DNA of 64,000 nucleotides from Paramarasmius palmivorus (GCA_037176845.1 JAYKXP010000006.1:62001-126000), one strand, 5' to 3'. Shown: positions 12,701 through 25,375, numbered from the stretch's first letter. Notes: generated from the sequence alone by a model not told the origin. Program-made: numbers and translations.

Positions 12701-14137
12701 CCCCGAGGTCTTCCCATGACATGGGTGCCTTGTGCCTACAGTGGGATCGTTTTGTTTTCGTGATGTGGCTTTCGTTTTCATTTTACTTGCCTACTGGTCA
12801 CGTCATTTTCAATGGGTCCTGGTACCTTTCGCTTGACATTGCGGTAATCCCTCGATTCGGCAGTGGTTATCATTGTCATGTGCCGCCCAAGCGTCTTTCT
12901 TCTACTTTCTCATTGTTCTTCTTATCTTCTTTCATTTTCGTGGTGTGTTTTTGGTCTTCAGTCCCCACCGTTGATCATACGACCCGGTCCGCAGTAGCGG
13001 TGGCGCGCATGTTCACCCCGTTTACTGAATCGTATAGCGCGGTTACCGAGGTTCCCTCACCTTTCCTAGAGCTGCATCGAGGTGTGAAGGGATTTCTATT
13101 GAACAAGGTTCATCATGAGGTGGACCGAAATATCCCTGATGGAAGACCAAGGGATCTACCGCGTCACTGCATTAGTTTGATGTGCAATGGGTGGTGATTA
13201 ATGATGATGGAGCAAGTGATGGTGTGTTCCTTCATTAACACAAAGCGTCGCCTTTATACACCTAGGTTGTTCAAACGCTGTTGCTAGCCTCATGACGCTT
13301 TGATGGCCTGGGAGAATCATTCTGCATCACCCGAGGGTGGAGCGTTCTCATCTCCTTCTTCGCTTCCGGTTCCGGTTTCATTGCCTGTGCATTCCATCCC
13401 ATCAGCTTCCTTCTAGCCCCGAGCACTTCTATCCCTGGTCTCGGACCCTGCACACATGAAGCCATACCAAGCATGGGATTCAGGTCCCTCCTGACTTGAT
13501 GATAAGGCATCCAGAGGCGTCAAGGCGCACCCACTGACCATGTACGGTTGGACAAAGCTTTGATCACCGTCCCTTGGGTCCATTTAGGAAGCTCATGAGG
13601 ACGGATCATCTTTGGTATTTTTTCTTCGGTTTCTGGGATCAAGTGATTGGGACTTTCACGGCAGCGTGGTGCATCTCACACTTAATCGATAGTCGCCGCA
13701 TGCTCTCTCATGGTGCGATTGCACCCGGTTCTACTCGTAGGCTGGAATTTAGGGGAGAGTACGTTGTGCGGAGTTTATGGGCCTTTTTTTTTCTTTTGAA
13801 ATTTCTGATTTTGACCGAGCTTCCGTCCAGTGGGCATCTCGGGCGATGTTCCCGTCGTGATCTTTCGATCAAAAGCTAACCTCTTCACTTCAGAATCAAG
13901 ATATTTCTCTACTTACTCGTCAAGGACATAGAGTTCTCCATCGATCCCGGACTTATTATCGAGAAAAAGGTTAAGTGAGTAGCTTTGTTCGCTTTTATAT
14001 CCTTCCGCTTTTTTCGCGTTCGCTTTGGGATGGCTCATAAATATTCACTCAGTGTGGTAACTCGGCCGTTCATCAAATCTGAGCCAGACAAAGGCAACCA
14101 GATGCCTTTGTGGATACGGCGTGCAATTCCTAGCTGA
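9776..14137 (+). CDS. Cytochrome P450 monooxygenase with oversized introns
   Basis: Microsomal heme monooxygenase; substrate unknown. The N-terminal anchor (CFLVLVIVFLSYATLPFF) is followed by a Pro-rich hinge, NLRGPPSRSFFMGN. The I helix is FLAAGHETTSSALTW, the K helix is RETLRMH (ExxR), then RPERH, and the heme loop GDRSCIGWKFAVWE lies at about 12590-12634. The end EFSIDPGLIIEKKV is typical of basidiomycete P450s. Exons recognised: 9776-10243, 10309-10320 (12 nt), 10777-10812, 10866-11031, several short ones to 12082, 12494-12634, 13894 to about 13975, and 14053-14137. Introns of about 456, 411 and 1259 nt are far longer than the roughly 50-nt norm here. The piece expected before RPER (WGxDAxxF) is missing or not resolvable, so a damaged gene is possible. 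Confidence 0.78.
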
Positions 14138-14776
14138 AGGTCCGTAGAATCCGTTGGTTGCGGAGGCCGCCACAGTTGACCCAGTTCGTAGGCCGTCTAG
14201 CCGATGCAGGCGGACTCTAGCGGTCGTCGAGTCGCCACTGTGTAGTTTATGTGCTTTGCTTTCTTTCGTTAGTCGCTCGTTGTCCAGCTCTCGTCATCTC
14301 GTTCCGCGTCTTGGGTGTGCATGATCTGTTATTTATCTACACTTTTGTATATGTACGTACTCTACACCCACACATCCCTGCTATTAAATGTTGTAATTGT
14401 TATCCCTCCCTGAGCTGAATTTGTCCTATTATTCGTTGATTACTACCTGTTGTGTCCGACAATTTCGTCCGACAGGGAGTACTTTCTCTTTTAGGTATTT
14501 AATCCTTCGGTACGTGTGGCCTCCATAGTCATTTCCGAGGGCCCCTATATTTTACACTTGCTCCTGAGTCTTTTTCCCCCTCAAGTTTGCATCAAATGTG
14601 ATGGTGGTGAAAGTCCAACGAGAGGATGCTTGCTGTCGCGCCCACAAAGGCCAGAAAAGAGGTATACACCAACGTACACAGTCTGGACTTCGTCCCGACG
14701 ATTTGCAACCCTGCAATCATGATACGCCACAGTGTGAGGGCGCTCAGGCTCGTCCCCTGAGTTTTTCCCGATTAAT

Positions 14777-14814
14777 CGCGTAGTGTAGGCCTGTGACCGT
14801 TACAGGTCTACGCG
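14777..14814. repeat. Long imperfect hairpin
   Basis: CGCGTAG at 14777-14783 pairs with CTACGCG at 14808-14814, and the inner CCTGT pairs with ACAGG around a short loop. A CCCCGTCTTGGGG hairpin follows at about 14823-14835. Confidence 0.6.
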
Positions 14815-14874
14815 TAATGTAACCCCGTCTTGGGGGGCGCTAAGGCGCTTAAATTAGAGTATGCGAGCGCTTTT

Positions 14875-14902
14875 TTCGGAATACGGAATACGGAACGTTC
14901 CG
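14875..14902. repeat. CGGAATA tandem units ending in a 12-bp palindrome
   Basis: The heptamer CGGAATA occurs in tandem and leads into the perfect palindrome CGGAACGTTCCG at 14891-14902. It is the right end of the structured cluster in this gene-free stretch. Confidence 0.6.
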
Positions 14903-17296
14903 GTCAAGAATGTTGATTGCTGGCATAGCAGCTCAAACTAGCGAGCGAGTTTGTATCATTTCAACCTAGTATTCGACTTCTGAGGCTGTATGGGCTGGCT
15001 GTTCAAGTAGTCCAGGACCGAGAATTTGAAGCTAGCCACCACTGGGAGTTCCGCAATCACAATTTAACCATTTTAAGAGATACAGCGCGTATAGACCCTC
15101 ATTCTAGAGTTGTTCCTTCGGAGACGCATTCCGAACCCAAAGTCTTCAAAGAATCAACTTGAAAGTCACCGTCTTGTCGACGTCTGCAATGCAGAATGGG
15201 ATGTACTTTAGTCGCCGAAATTGAATTATAAAACGACACACAACTGTCCAGTAACTGTCTGCTGTCGTTTTTGGCTTTTGAATTTGATACTGACTTGGGA
15301 AGCCTTGTCATGAACGGCGGCACTTGTATAGTTTACTATGTATATCAATCATCATTGACAGTCTAGTCCTCCTTCTATGTACTGCTATAGCACTCTGTTG
15401 CGCTACCGAGGATTGGGAACTTGAATTGGAATTGGGAGGATCAAATGACTGGAAGGTTATTCTTGGCACGGTTAATGAAAGCCTCTACGATTCCCGAAGG
15501 CAGTCCGAAAGGGTTCCTCGCTCGTGAACCACCTTAGCTCGAGGTGAACCGGAAATAAAATCCTTCCGTGTACACTCTCCGGTCACGGTGGAAATCGTAA
15601 CGGACGGAATGCAAATTCCAAATCTCACAATGCGCGATTCGCGAAGAGACGCGTTCACGTTGTGCGTTGCCGTTAATATCAATGAGCGAAGAGCGAGACA
15701 ATTACTGGGAAAAATGTAATTCATAGGCGACACTCTGGCGAACTGGGGGACTCTCAGATCGTGGTTGGCGAAATGACGTTCAGCTGTTTAAATCTTTCAG
15801 GAATCGCCTCGAGTTGATAGAGTGTACATAAGGTGTGATAGTGATAACTACTACTGGTCATTCAACGTCGCCGGTGTTCGTCATGATGCGAAGCATTCAT
15901 CGAGCATGCTGTACAAAGAGAGTTCTAAGAATTGGAAGCTTGATGCGAGTGCGATATCGGGATCGACCGACGACTCTTTTTGCTCAACGTTCTTGATTCT
16001 CCTCAATTTTGCCGTAGTTTTCCAGGCTAGTTGCCTAGGATGGTTTAGCTTTCGCGTGAATATCTCTCAGGCTGCATATAGGCCGCCAGGACCTAGTCGG
16101 AGCTTGGGACGATTCTCTTTGATCTATGAGAGAGAAGGCAATCATCTGCCGAGAAAAGCGGGACATTACAAGTAACACCAGTAGCGCGTATAGTTGATAG
16201 ATGATACTCAATGGTCAGTAACCTTGAGAAAACCCCTTCGAGGCAATGATTGACCCAGGACCTGTACCTATACTGAGCTCCGGTGACTACCTACTGTACA
16301 ATATAGCAGGGCTGTGAGATCAGATATAGTACACTCCAGCACCCTAACAGCGCCGCAGGGACCCCAAGTATATGATTCTCGAATCTCGAGATTCACAGCA
16401 AACAAAAACAAAAAATTCACCCCTTCACTTGGCCCCCTTGGAATGATACCGATAGTACCAATTTCAATTCAGTCCACAAGTGACTGATGGCAAGTGTCGA
16501 TGATGCAGGATGAATAGAAACCGGGAGACGGGAGACCTCGGTGCGTTGGAGAGGAAATTACAATGCATTGAATGGAACCCCAAGTCCCCTTCCTCGAAGT
16601 GGCTCAATGCTACCGTGTGATTTCATTGAAAAAAAAAGGTCATCCCGCGGACACGTAAAATCGCTGCACAGACGCCGTCAGTCGATGGGTGATGATCATG
16701 AAAATATACATATTAATATATACTGCAGATAAACTAGTATATGCTGGTATTGGTATACATTCAGGCTGAGATATGTGAAAAGAAGAAGAAAGAGCAGTAC
16801 ACACACAAAGCAAACGCGACGGAGGAGAGGCTAATGTCCTTTTTGGGGTCGAGTCCAAGACCGAGATAGGGGGACGGATCGGGACGATGAAAGTAACTCG
16901 ATGTTGCATGATAAACGCCCGTGCCAGAAAATGAATGTAAAGGGAATAATTAAACCAAAGGAAGGAAGCACAAGGAAGGTAACAAGACGACAGGGCCAGC
17001 GGAAAATCAGAAAAACACGCAAAGAGTGAATGACCGCCGTCATGATGGAGGAGTCGGGCGACATCGGCTAACGAGGGATAACGCAAGCAGGAATTCGGAT
17101 GGTATAATGAGTCACAAAATGCGGGGAAGACATGCGTGAACAAGAAAAAAAAAAGTCCATTGACGACGACGAACGATAAAACAGTCTTGTGTCAGTGATA
17201 CATAAATAATATGGCACGGACAAGGGCAGCGGGCGTGAAAAGGCATTTTTGATGCACGATGCAGGAGCTGTCAATACAACGGTCGTCGCTCATCGC

Positions 17297-18941
17297 TCAT
17301 TGAGGTGTGGCGTACCCCGACCCTGGCGCTGATCCAGGACCTCCATTGGAATGGGACGGAGCGGTCCCGTCATTAAAGTACTGCTGATCTTGACCCGGTC
17401 CCCGAGTATAGCTGCCGTTGGGATTTGGGCTGGTGTTGGGATAGGCAAAGGGGTTGTTCGACATTGTGGGGGGCGCAGAAAGTGGGACACTAGAGCCCAT
17501 ATAGGGTTGCTGTTGAGGCATGGCATTGGGGTAAATGTTACCAATATTACGACCATGAGAAGCGTTGTAGTCGAGCCCGGTTGGTCCCATCTGATGTTGA
17601 TGTGACAGCATCGGTCTGCCAGCAGAACCCATATAATCTACGGGACCTCGGCTCGGAGGGAGCGACTGTAACGATAAAGGCGGGTAAAGCTGCACTGTAT
17701 CTGGAAGAGAAGCGCGGCGAGCCATTGGGTCCATGAGGCCTGACAAGGACGCGCTACGACCTGTCGGTGGGAAAGGTGCAGTAGTTGTAGGATTTGTCGA
17801 AGGACGAGCTGGAGCAAGTATACGACGACGAGCCTGTGTGATGAGGTTAAGGCGCGATGTGTGGTTTGATGGCAAAAAGACTCACGTTAATCATCCAGTT
17901 GGACACTTGACTCATCGAGAGACCTGTAGCATGGCAAAGCTGTTTCTTCTCCTCTTCACTCGGATAGGGATGATCAGAGTGGCGGTGAAGCCAGGCTTTC
18001 AAAAAGTCGGTGGTCTCCTTGGGTAGCTTGCCCCTCTTCCGTTGGGGACGATCTGGAAGGGTGGAGCTTGGAAGCGCCTGAGGCGATCGAGTAGGAGAGG
18101 TAGAAGGAGGCATTGGAGGATAGTGAGGGGCAGCGGAAGGAGGCAGAACGTATTCCTGGTTCGGAAAAGACCATTCGGTTTTTATGGAGGACCTGCGATC
18201 ATGATGACCCGAGATACGAGCCGAGCCTGCGAACATTTGTGCCTGTGTTGAGGCGCTAAATGATGCGTGGCGTAAACTCTCGTCGTATTTTACGGCCGGA
18301 CTGGAGAGTTGGCCCGGAGTAGAACTTGGTCTCACGATCCCAGAGGCAGATGAATTCCAGTTATCGGAATCGGCAGAGTAAGGTGAGAGGCCTGATGGCC
18401 TGTGGTAGTCGGCGGAGGGGGAATTGTAGTTTGAAAAGTTGGAACTGGACGGAGTGGTTCCACTAGAGATGCCGGTATTCGGATAAGGGGAATCATAAGG
18501 CGGTACGCCGAATGAGACGTCTGTTGAAAGCCTTGGACGGGTGAGACCAGCGCTGGTACTCTTTTCTTCCTCGCTGACTGGGGGGAACGTATATGTGGCG
18601 AGCGAAGAGGAATATGACGGGCGCATGCTTGGAGGCGGATATGGCTGATGCCGGACTCTGCTTTCCGAGTGCAAGGTTGGAAGAGATGCACGACGGTAGT
18701 CATTGTGACGATGCGAATCCTCAAAGGTTGAGAAGATGGATGGAAGCTGGACCTTGTTCTGGTCTACAGCCGCTGCCGATTCAGAAGACGGAGGAGTGTC
18801 TTGTGGTTCTACGGATGAGTCATGGTCCCATTCTTGACGAATCCTCTTCGAGTCCTGTACATCTGGAGGGGTCAGGGGTCTCTTGTCTGGTCTGCTGTTG
18901 TCCGTGTCGGTGGTTGTTGTGGAAGTGTTGGAACTTGACAT
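17297..18941 (-). CDS. TALE homeodomain transcription factor (Cup9/Tos8-like)
   Basis: Nuclear DNA-binding regulator, about 529 residues, two exons (17886-18941 and 17297-17833). The homeodomain spans residues about 302-359: KRGKLPKETTDFLKAWL, the three-residue loop extension at HSDHPYPSEEEK, and recognition helix SQVSNWMINARRRI with the invariant Trp, Asn and Arg. The single intron falls inside the recognition helix between Asn and Ala-Arg. Upstream residues 1-300 are Ser/Pro/Thr-rich with KRPLTPP near the start; the C-terminal 170 residues are Pro/Gln/Gly-rich, as in activation domains. The start is the Met of MSSSNTSTTTTD at 18941; the frame stays open upstream but through apparently intronic sequence. 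Related TALE factors act in mushroom development; whether this one does is inference. Confidence 0.88.
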
Positions 18942-19484
18942 GCGTCGGTCGTCGTAGTCGACGTCAGCGCTGTAACAAGAAAAAAGAAAATTAGAGTTGA
19001 AAAAAGGGTTTGACCAGTGTGTGACTGATTTTGACATACAGAATGGCAGGTGAAGCAGGGTATTCGACAGAGACCGACTTTGAATCCGCACTGTTATTAT
19101 ATATATGTCAGGAATAAAAGATATGTCAGGGACGTAGTGGCAACTTACAACAACTCCAACCTTTGAACGTTGTAAGAGTTGAGTTCTCCAAACTGCTTCG
19201 GGTCGTTGATCATAAAGGGCAAATGGTCGCAAAAAAAAAGACCCTATTTAAAGCTATTTAACATCCTCTCACCAAACAGATGCGATCGTCTATCCAAATT
19301 AGGTTATTATCTAATTCTGCTTTTATGGTTAAATTGCTTCCCTGCCTCTTTCGGTACATTAAATCCAAGGCACTCCAGCAAACAACCAGTCGACCCAGGC
19401 ACCCGCCCGAACCAGCTCGGATTGGTTCACGCAAATCATCATCCAACCTCTCCTCCAGATCCTCCCTCTCATTCTCTCACTCTC
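18942..19484. other. Upstream region of the homeodomain gene
   Basis: Lies between the start of the homeodomain gene and the stop of NUD1, both minus strand. It should hold the homeodomain promoter and 5' UTR; a TATATATA run sits near 19098. No coding gene seen. Confidence 0.4.
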
Positions 19485-22400
19485 TCATCGCTTTCCAAGT
19501 ATCCCCACTAGCAATTTACTCGCCTTTTCTCTCTCCTTGCCTGTCACCTCCAATCCGTCCAACATCCGTATCCGAGGACATGCCTCCATCACAAGTCCCC
19601 GATACGCAAGTCGTCCAACGTACGACTCGTTGGGTAGGTCCCGTCGAAACTTTACATCCAACTCTTGCCATGCAGTCGCCGACGATGTGTTACCCTTGCT
19701 CTTTTCCGATGGCTGCAACGCCCCAGGGACATCCTTCACCAGCAAAGGCAGGTACCATCCCAACGTGAATGGGTTCATCCTCAGGTCCAACATTTCAATT
19801 TCCGGCATCCGCTGCAAAAGCCGTATGATCGCTTTCGTGCCTTTCAGTCGAGACCCTATAATCGTCAGCTTGGTCAGCCTACTCAACCCCTCTAGTGGTC
19901 GCACGTCCTCCAGAAAATTATAATTCAGGTTCAACACTCGCACGTTTGGTATGAGCTCCTTGAGTCCCTCGGGCAACTTGGTCAGTCGGCATGCTGCCAA
20001 CTCCATGTACACCAAGTTGTAACATGACTCGCTCAAGAACCCTTGTCCGAGTGCATTCCCTGCATCGTTGTGTCATTAATAGTCTAGCCTTGTTATCATC
20101 AATACAACACTCCTACCTGAAAGATAAAGCCTTCTGACATCACGCGTGTCCCGTCCCACAAACTGACTGTAAACGGCCGTCCGTCCGTCAGTTATCAAAA
20201 ATTAAATATCACTCGCCACTATAATGACTCACCATCCCTTGCTCTGGTTCCTCACACTCAAATTCTCCAACCTCGTCAATCGCTCCAATCTCTCGACCCT
20301 CGTCAACGAATTATTATCCAAATAAAGCGTCCTCAGGTTCCCAACACAAGCCACATTAAGCGTCACCAATCGGTTCCCACTCGCACGGAAAATTCTGAGC
20401 CGAGGCATGGCACCGCCAAAATCAACGCTCGTCAACGAATTGTTATCTGCGATGCGTGCATTCAAGCTTTCATTAGCAATCCAATCTCCATCCACGACGA
20501 CACCGGCTCATCCGATCCGCAGTATAACACATGAAGCAAAAAAAAAAAGTTATTTTCTCACTCACCCAAGTTTAAAGCAATCAACGAAGACAAGGTTTCC
20601 AATTCTGTTATGCTCTCAAGGCGGTTCTGGCAAAGGTTGAGCATCTCCAGTCGGTGCCTATAACCGGAGAATTAGTATCGGAGAAAGACGCCGGTATGGA
20701 TGGATTGAATTGAACGCATCGAATAGATCGGAATTAAAAAATCGAGACGAAACAAACAGGGGGTACACACCATCGACACGTCGTCAGGTCAACCTCTCGA
20801 ATAACATTTCCCTGCAAACTCAATTTCACCAAAGATTCCATCCTCTCAAGGCCCTCGATACTACTGATCTTGTTACCATCGGCTTTCAGCTCCCGAAGGT
20901 GGCGAAGGCAAGAAAGCTCTGTAGAGTAATCACAATGTAAATCACCCCAGGAACCTAGATTCTTGACTAGGGGAAACTTACGCGTCAGTGACTCAACCTC
21001 GTTCCTGCTAATATCCAGGTTCTCAAGGTTAAGCAAGTGATGGTACGATGTTATTCCTGTAAGGCTAATACCGTTCGGTTAGATCATACGCAATAAACGT
21101 TTCAAGGATTAACCTCTATATGAGGGTATCCATAGAACCGGCACTCACTTATTGCTCGCAACAGCCAATGTCCGCACGGTTCCTGGAACCCCGCTCAGCC
21201 AAGAGAGCATATTATTGTTCCTTTCGAGTCGCATCAGTAAACTATATTAAAGTCTAGAGTCGAACAGAATGCTTACAGCTTGATCTCGACCAACGTCGGG
21301 CAATACTCTTTCAGCCGAACCACACTCTCCAAATTCCTTCCACTCAAATCCACTCGCGGCATTTGTTCCCAATGAGGCTCAAAGGGCTCAACATCGGTGA
21401 GCACTTGAACGAGTTTATCATGCGCAACGCCAAACGAACATTCAGTCAGGAATGTCGCGTTGGCAGCTGCACTCTTCGCCGTCGACGCATTGGCGCGACT
21501 CGGTGATTTGAAAGCGTCGGAACGGGAAAAGACCCTGCGTGGACTCTTCGCGGCAGAGCTAGGTTGCGAGTGTGATTGCAGCTGTGCTGGTGATCGCTTG
21601 GAAAGAGGCCTCAACTCTTCTGGTCTACTGCTTCCGGAAGCATGGGAGGAAGACGCTTTCGACGGTGATTCATCAGAGTGTGAATCGGAATCTACCTCTA
21701 ACGCAGCCATCATATCTGCAATTCTTTTACTCCTAGCGCTGGGTACGCCAGTATTGTTGGCCTCTCCGCTCACGTTCTCTTCCGTCTCGTCATCGGATTC
21801 ATGCGTTCTGCCCAGCCCACGAATAGGACCATCCTTCCTCCCATCCGAAAAGCTCACAGACCGCCTATGCTTGGTGGTTCGCATAGGAGTTCGGTATCGC
21901 GGACTCGCACTTGGCGTCCCACTCGGTGCCTTCAACGCAGATCGTATAGACATATTCGAAGACGCTGGTCGGTTCGGCGTGTCGGGAACAGTGACATTTC
22001 GCATCACAGACAATGACGACGACGATGACGGATATGGAGGATTTGCATGTCGACTTGAAGAGGCTGGCAGGGTGCTAGTGTCAACCTGCGAAGGTAGGAT
22101 CGACACAGTGTCGTCTTCGTCTTCTTCGTCTTCATAGATGACACGGACTTCTGGCTCTGCTTCCACGATAAAGCCCTCCTCCGTGCCCGCGATCAGCTCG
22201 TCTTGCCCTTCCTCAGAGTCCGTTGTCCTATCATCTGCAATGCCCGTCATGACATCCACTATCCTTGCCGAGGGATCATCCGTCTCAAAGCTGGTTAGCT
22301 CGAGTTCCTCTTCGTCCTCGGACTCGGGACGCTCTTCGACTCGACTGAGCTCTGCGTGAGGTATGACGTCTAGTGATTCCTCCTCCTCTTCCTCCTCGTC

Positions 22401-24446
22401 AAACGTGGCATCTGAATGCGCAGCAGAACTGCGACTCCTCGCAGAATCATCTCTCAAACTCTCAATATCCCCAAATGGATCCTCGCTGACCTCTTCAGGT
22501 GGCAGATACTCCTCCTGAGAAATAGCCTTGACCCATTTCATCAACGCTCTATCGAACATCATATTTCCCATTCTCTCTGGGAGGCTCGGCACATCACTTG
22601 GAGCAATTGTTCGTATCTGTTTTTGCGTCTGTGTAGGACCAGCATGTTTAACGAACGAAGGTACACTGCCAGACGTGAGCGTCGTTGTCCCAGAAGCGGT
22701 GGTACTTGAAGATACAAATCGGTTTAGGTCGTCTGTTGTGGTGTGACGAATAGAAGAGGAAGGGTAGGATGGTGGCGGTACTCCTAGGTGTCCCGAGGCA
22801 GTTCGTATGTGTGTAGGTTGTGTAGTCGGTTGGGACGCAGACGAGGATGAGGACACTTGTCGTTCCCGATTTTGGATAGATAATGTAGATAGGCGACGCG
22901 ACAACTCAGTCTCTGTCGGAGTCGACGTTGCATTCGGACGCCCAGCTCCTAGCTGTCGGAGCGATGATTGTTTAGAATGTGTGTTATCTGGTTTGGACCT
23001 GGTTCGACTGGGTGAAGGCACGCTTGTCGGAGAAGAATTCAGGCGGTTGCTTCTCTGCCTTCTTTCCGACTGGCGTAATGCATCCGCCGGACGAGATGAA
23101 TCCAAGCCACTGCCAGCAGCGACGTTATGGTTACTCGTGTCCGGTTGTGTGAATGCAGAGTATTCGCTATCACCAGAGAAAATGCGCTTCTGTCCCCTCA
23201 TATCGTCCTTAAGTTGTGCCATCAAGTTAGCGGCTTCGTTGCGGAACCGAGAGGAACTATATTTTCCTTGAACGGGAGGTGTAGGAAGCGAAGATGTGCC
23301 CGAGTCTAAAGCAATGTCAATTGATTTATTGGGTGAAGAGAATAGACAAGTACCATTAACTTGTTTGCTAGTAGATCTATTCACCGCTTCCCTTCTAGAT
23401 GCTGATACAGATACTTCTCGCTCTTCTCGCTCTCCCCGCACACTAACAACCGTAGATATCGTCGAAAAATCGCGTGCCTCCTTGATCTGTTGCATAAGAG
23501 ATTGGGATGCTCCAACGTATTCCTTTCCAAAAAGCCTTGGCCGCGCCACTGAAACTACTCTCTCAACTACATCATCGCCCGAGTCATCTTCAAAGTCGCT
23601 CCTTGGGCTAAGCTTGACTCGCTTGGCACTTCTGAGATGGGAGAATTCGTCGTGCGAGTTGGCACTGGTGATCTCGGAAACCCTGGATAGACCATTGTTG
23701 AGACTAACAGGTGAATTCGATGCGCCTGAACCTAGACCTGCATTGACGGCAATAGAGTCTACCATAGCCGAAAGGTGGTCTCGAGTGAACGTATCATATT
23801 GGAATTGGAAGAGGCGGAGTCGTGGGTCGGTAGAGGGCGCCGTGTTTGGAAAATGTGGATGTCCTGGTGTGCTTTCGGCTTGTGGCATAGCGTTCGGAGT
23901 GAGCCAATGTTCGCGTTCTCTCGGCGCTGAGAAAGTGAACTGGCAATTGATGCTGGGTTTACGGCCGTCGAAAGAGGCCATATCTGGAAGATCTGTCTCG
24001 AGGATTTCATCGCTGTCGCTGGATGGTGTAGTAGGAATGATTTTTGGCGGTTGCTGAGGTTCAGGTGGTGGTGAAGGGGGCTCAAACATTCGTTCCAAAG
24101 GCATTGGACTGAAAAAATCCTTGATATTGCCCTTCTTGTTACGACCTGGGGTCTTGGGCAACAAGTTCAACGGGGAATTGGTAACTTGTTCATGGATGAG
24201 GAAGGTTCCGCCTGCAGGAGGAGAAGAGTTTGTGTCGGTAATATCTTGTATAGTGTGAATAGTAGTGGCCAAAGGAGCAGTGAATGATATAGAACGAGTG
24301 CCATTGAGATAGTCTTCGTCATCGTTGTCGTCGTTGCTGCGGTGATTGTGCTCGTCGTCGTCGTCATCGACAACGACGCTGGGCTCTTCTTCAATCCATT
24401 CGTCCTCGAGTTCCTCCGTTTGCCAGGCTGGACGGGAAGCAGCCAT
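19485..24446 (-). CDS. NUD1: Leucine-rich-repeat spindle-pole scaffold, Nud1/Cdc11 family
   Basis: Scaffold of the mitotic exit/septation initiation network at the spindle pole body (yeast Nud1, fission yeast Cdc11); role inferred from family. Roughly 1475 residues. Exon 1 (21277-24446) is a long disordered acidic/Ser-rich region with MAASRPAWQTEELEDEW at the start, a DFFSPMPLERMFEPPSPP motif near residue 140 and RLFQFQYDTFTRDHLSAMV near 220. From about residue 1040 tandem LRRs follow (VDLSGRNLESVVRLKEYCP, LDISRNEVESL, ELKADGNKISSIEGLERM, TLYLDNNSLTRVERLERL, VLNLNYNFLEDVRPLEGL) across at least seven short exons. Acceptor and donor sites were checked for every LRR exon. I prefer Met 24446 to the in-frame Met at 24587 because MAASRPAWQTEE looks like the conserved start. 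Confidence 0.85.
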
Positions 24447-24694
24447 CGACAATTGCAGAATAGACAGTGATGGCAGTTGCGAAGTTGGATCAACAAGCTC
24501 AAACTCCACGTGACCGTGCCCCTTGCCTGGAATTTGTTGTTGTTTTTCTAAATTTTTATTATTCCCAGCCCTTGTTCTAACCTTCACTGTTTTAGAAAGC
24601 CTGTTTCTTCTGCAGCAATCTCCTACCCTCTATTGACTATCAATTCTCCGTGGATTTGATAACCGTTATTCTCGGGCAACTTTAGTAGCGGACC

Positions 24695-25375
24695 ATGAAG
24701 CATCTAACGGACTTTCTTCGTACATTTGATCTGGCCACACTCCAGGCTCACCTCGAATGCTATCTCCGACTGTGCATATAATGAATACATCGAGATGAAT
24801 CGACTCGGTTTTCAGCAGCTCTCCGTGGAGCACAGCCCATACAAGGCAGACTTGCACCTCGAACCGCCTGACAGAAACGTTGCAAAAACGGGTCGTTCTT
24901 CCTCAAGTTCATCTTCCGTTTGCAAGTCTTCAATCGCCCAAAACTATAATATACTCTCCTCCTGTCAGCGACCAACCCTCTGGTCTAGTGTCTTCTCACG
25001 ACTTGGGATCACCACATTCCATCTACCATCTGTCAATGGAATGCTCATCGATGTCATTCTCCCGAATCATTTGCTTGCAAGTGCTCGAAACGACAGCATA
25101 TGCTCCCTTTACTCACGTAAGAACCACTGTTGTATTATCTCCAGGATCCAGGGACGGAGCTTCTCGTACAAAGTCGCAAGTACAGCAAGCTAGTCGTCCT
25201 GCTAGGCGATATGATAACGCCACCCTTCTTACTCCACCATTCAGGGAAAGTTGAACGTTTCGTCCTAAATAATACGAACTCCGCCATTCCTCCGACTTCT
25301 TGCTGCAGATCCTCGTTCTCCTATCACCGTCGTGCATCGTCCCGCGCCCGCACCGTATATCCTGACGAAATATGA
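24695..25375 (+). CDS. Unresolved hypothetical locus
   Basis: I do not recognise this. A frame runs through LQKRVVLPQVHLPFASLQ (about 24880-24935) to AYAPFTH at 25116, where donor GTAAGA and acceptor CTCCAG (exon resumes at 25153) join it in phase to DPGTELLVQSRKYSKLVVLLG and a Ser/Arg-rich tail ending at 25375. Upstream, Met 24695 opens a short frame (MKHLTDFLRTFDLATLQAHL) that stops at about 24781; I could not find a convincing splice linking the two. The matching splice phase argues for a real gene, but start, exons and function are open. It lies head to head with NUD1, 248 bp away. Confidence 0.3.

Larger units (their letters stand above)
14138..17296. other. Gene-free 3.2-kb stretch between P450 and homeodomain gene
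   Basis: Only short, overlapping open frames without recognisable domains occur. A cluster of inverted repeats lies at 14777-14902. An A-rich run near 16400 and a TA-rich run near 16710-16730 are present. The right part is probably the 3' UTR of the homeodomain gene. I see no transposon protein or RNA gene. Confidence 0.5.

Noticed and set aside
12571..13197. A 208-residue open frame inside the P450 region
   Set aside because: It overlaps the heme exon in another frame and then runs through pyrimidine-rich intron sequence; no domain and typical intron composition.
21460..22137. A 225-residue plus-strand frame within NUD1
   Set aside because: Antisense shadow of the NUD1 acidic/Ser-rich exon; codon bias and low complexity are mirrored from the true gene.
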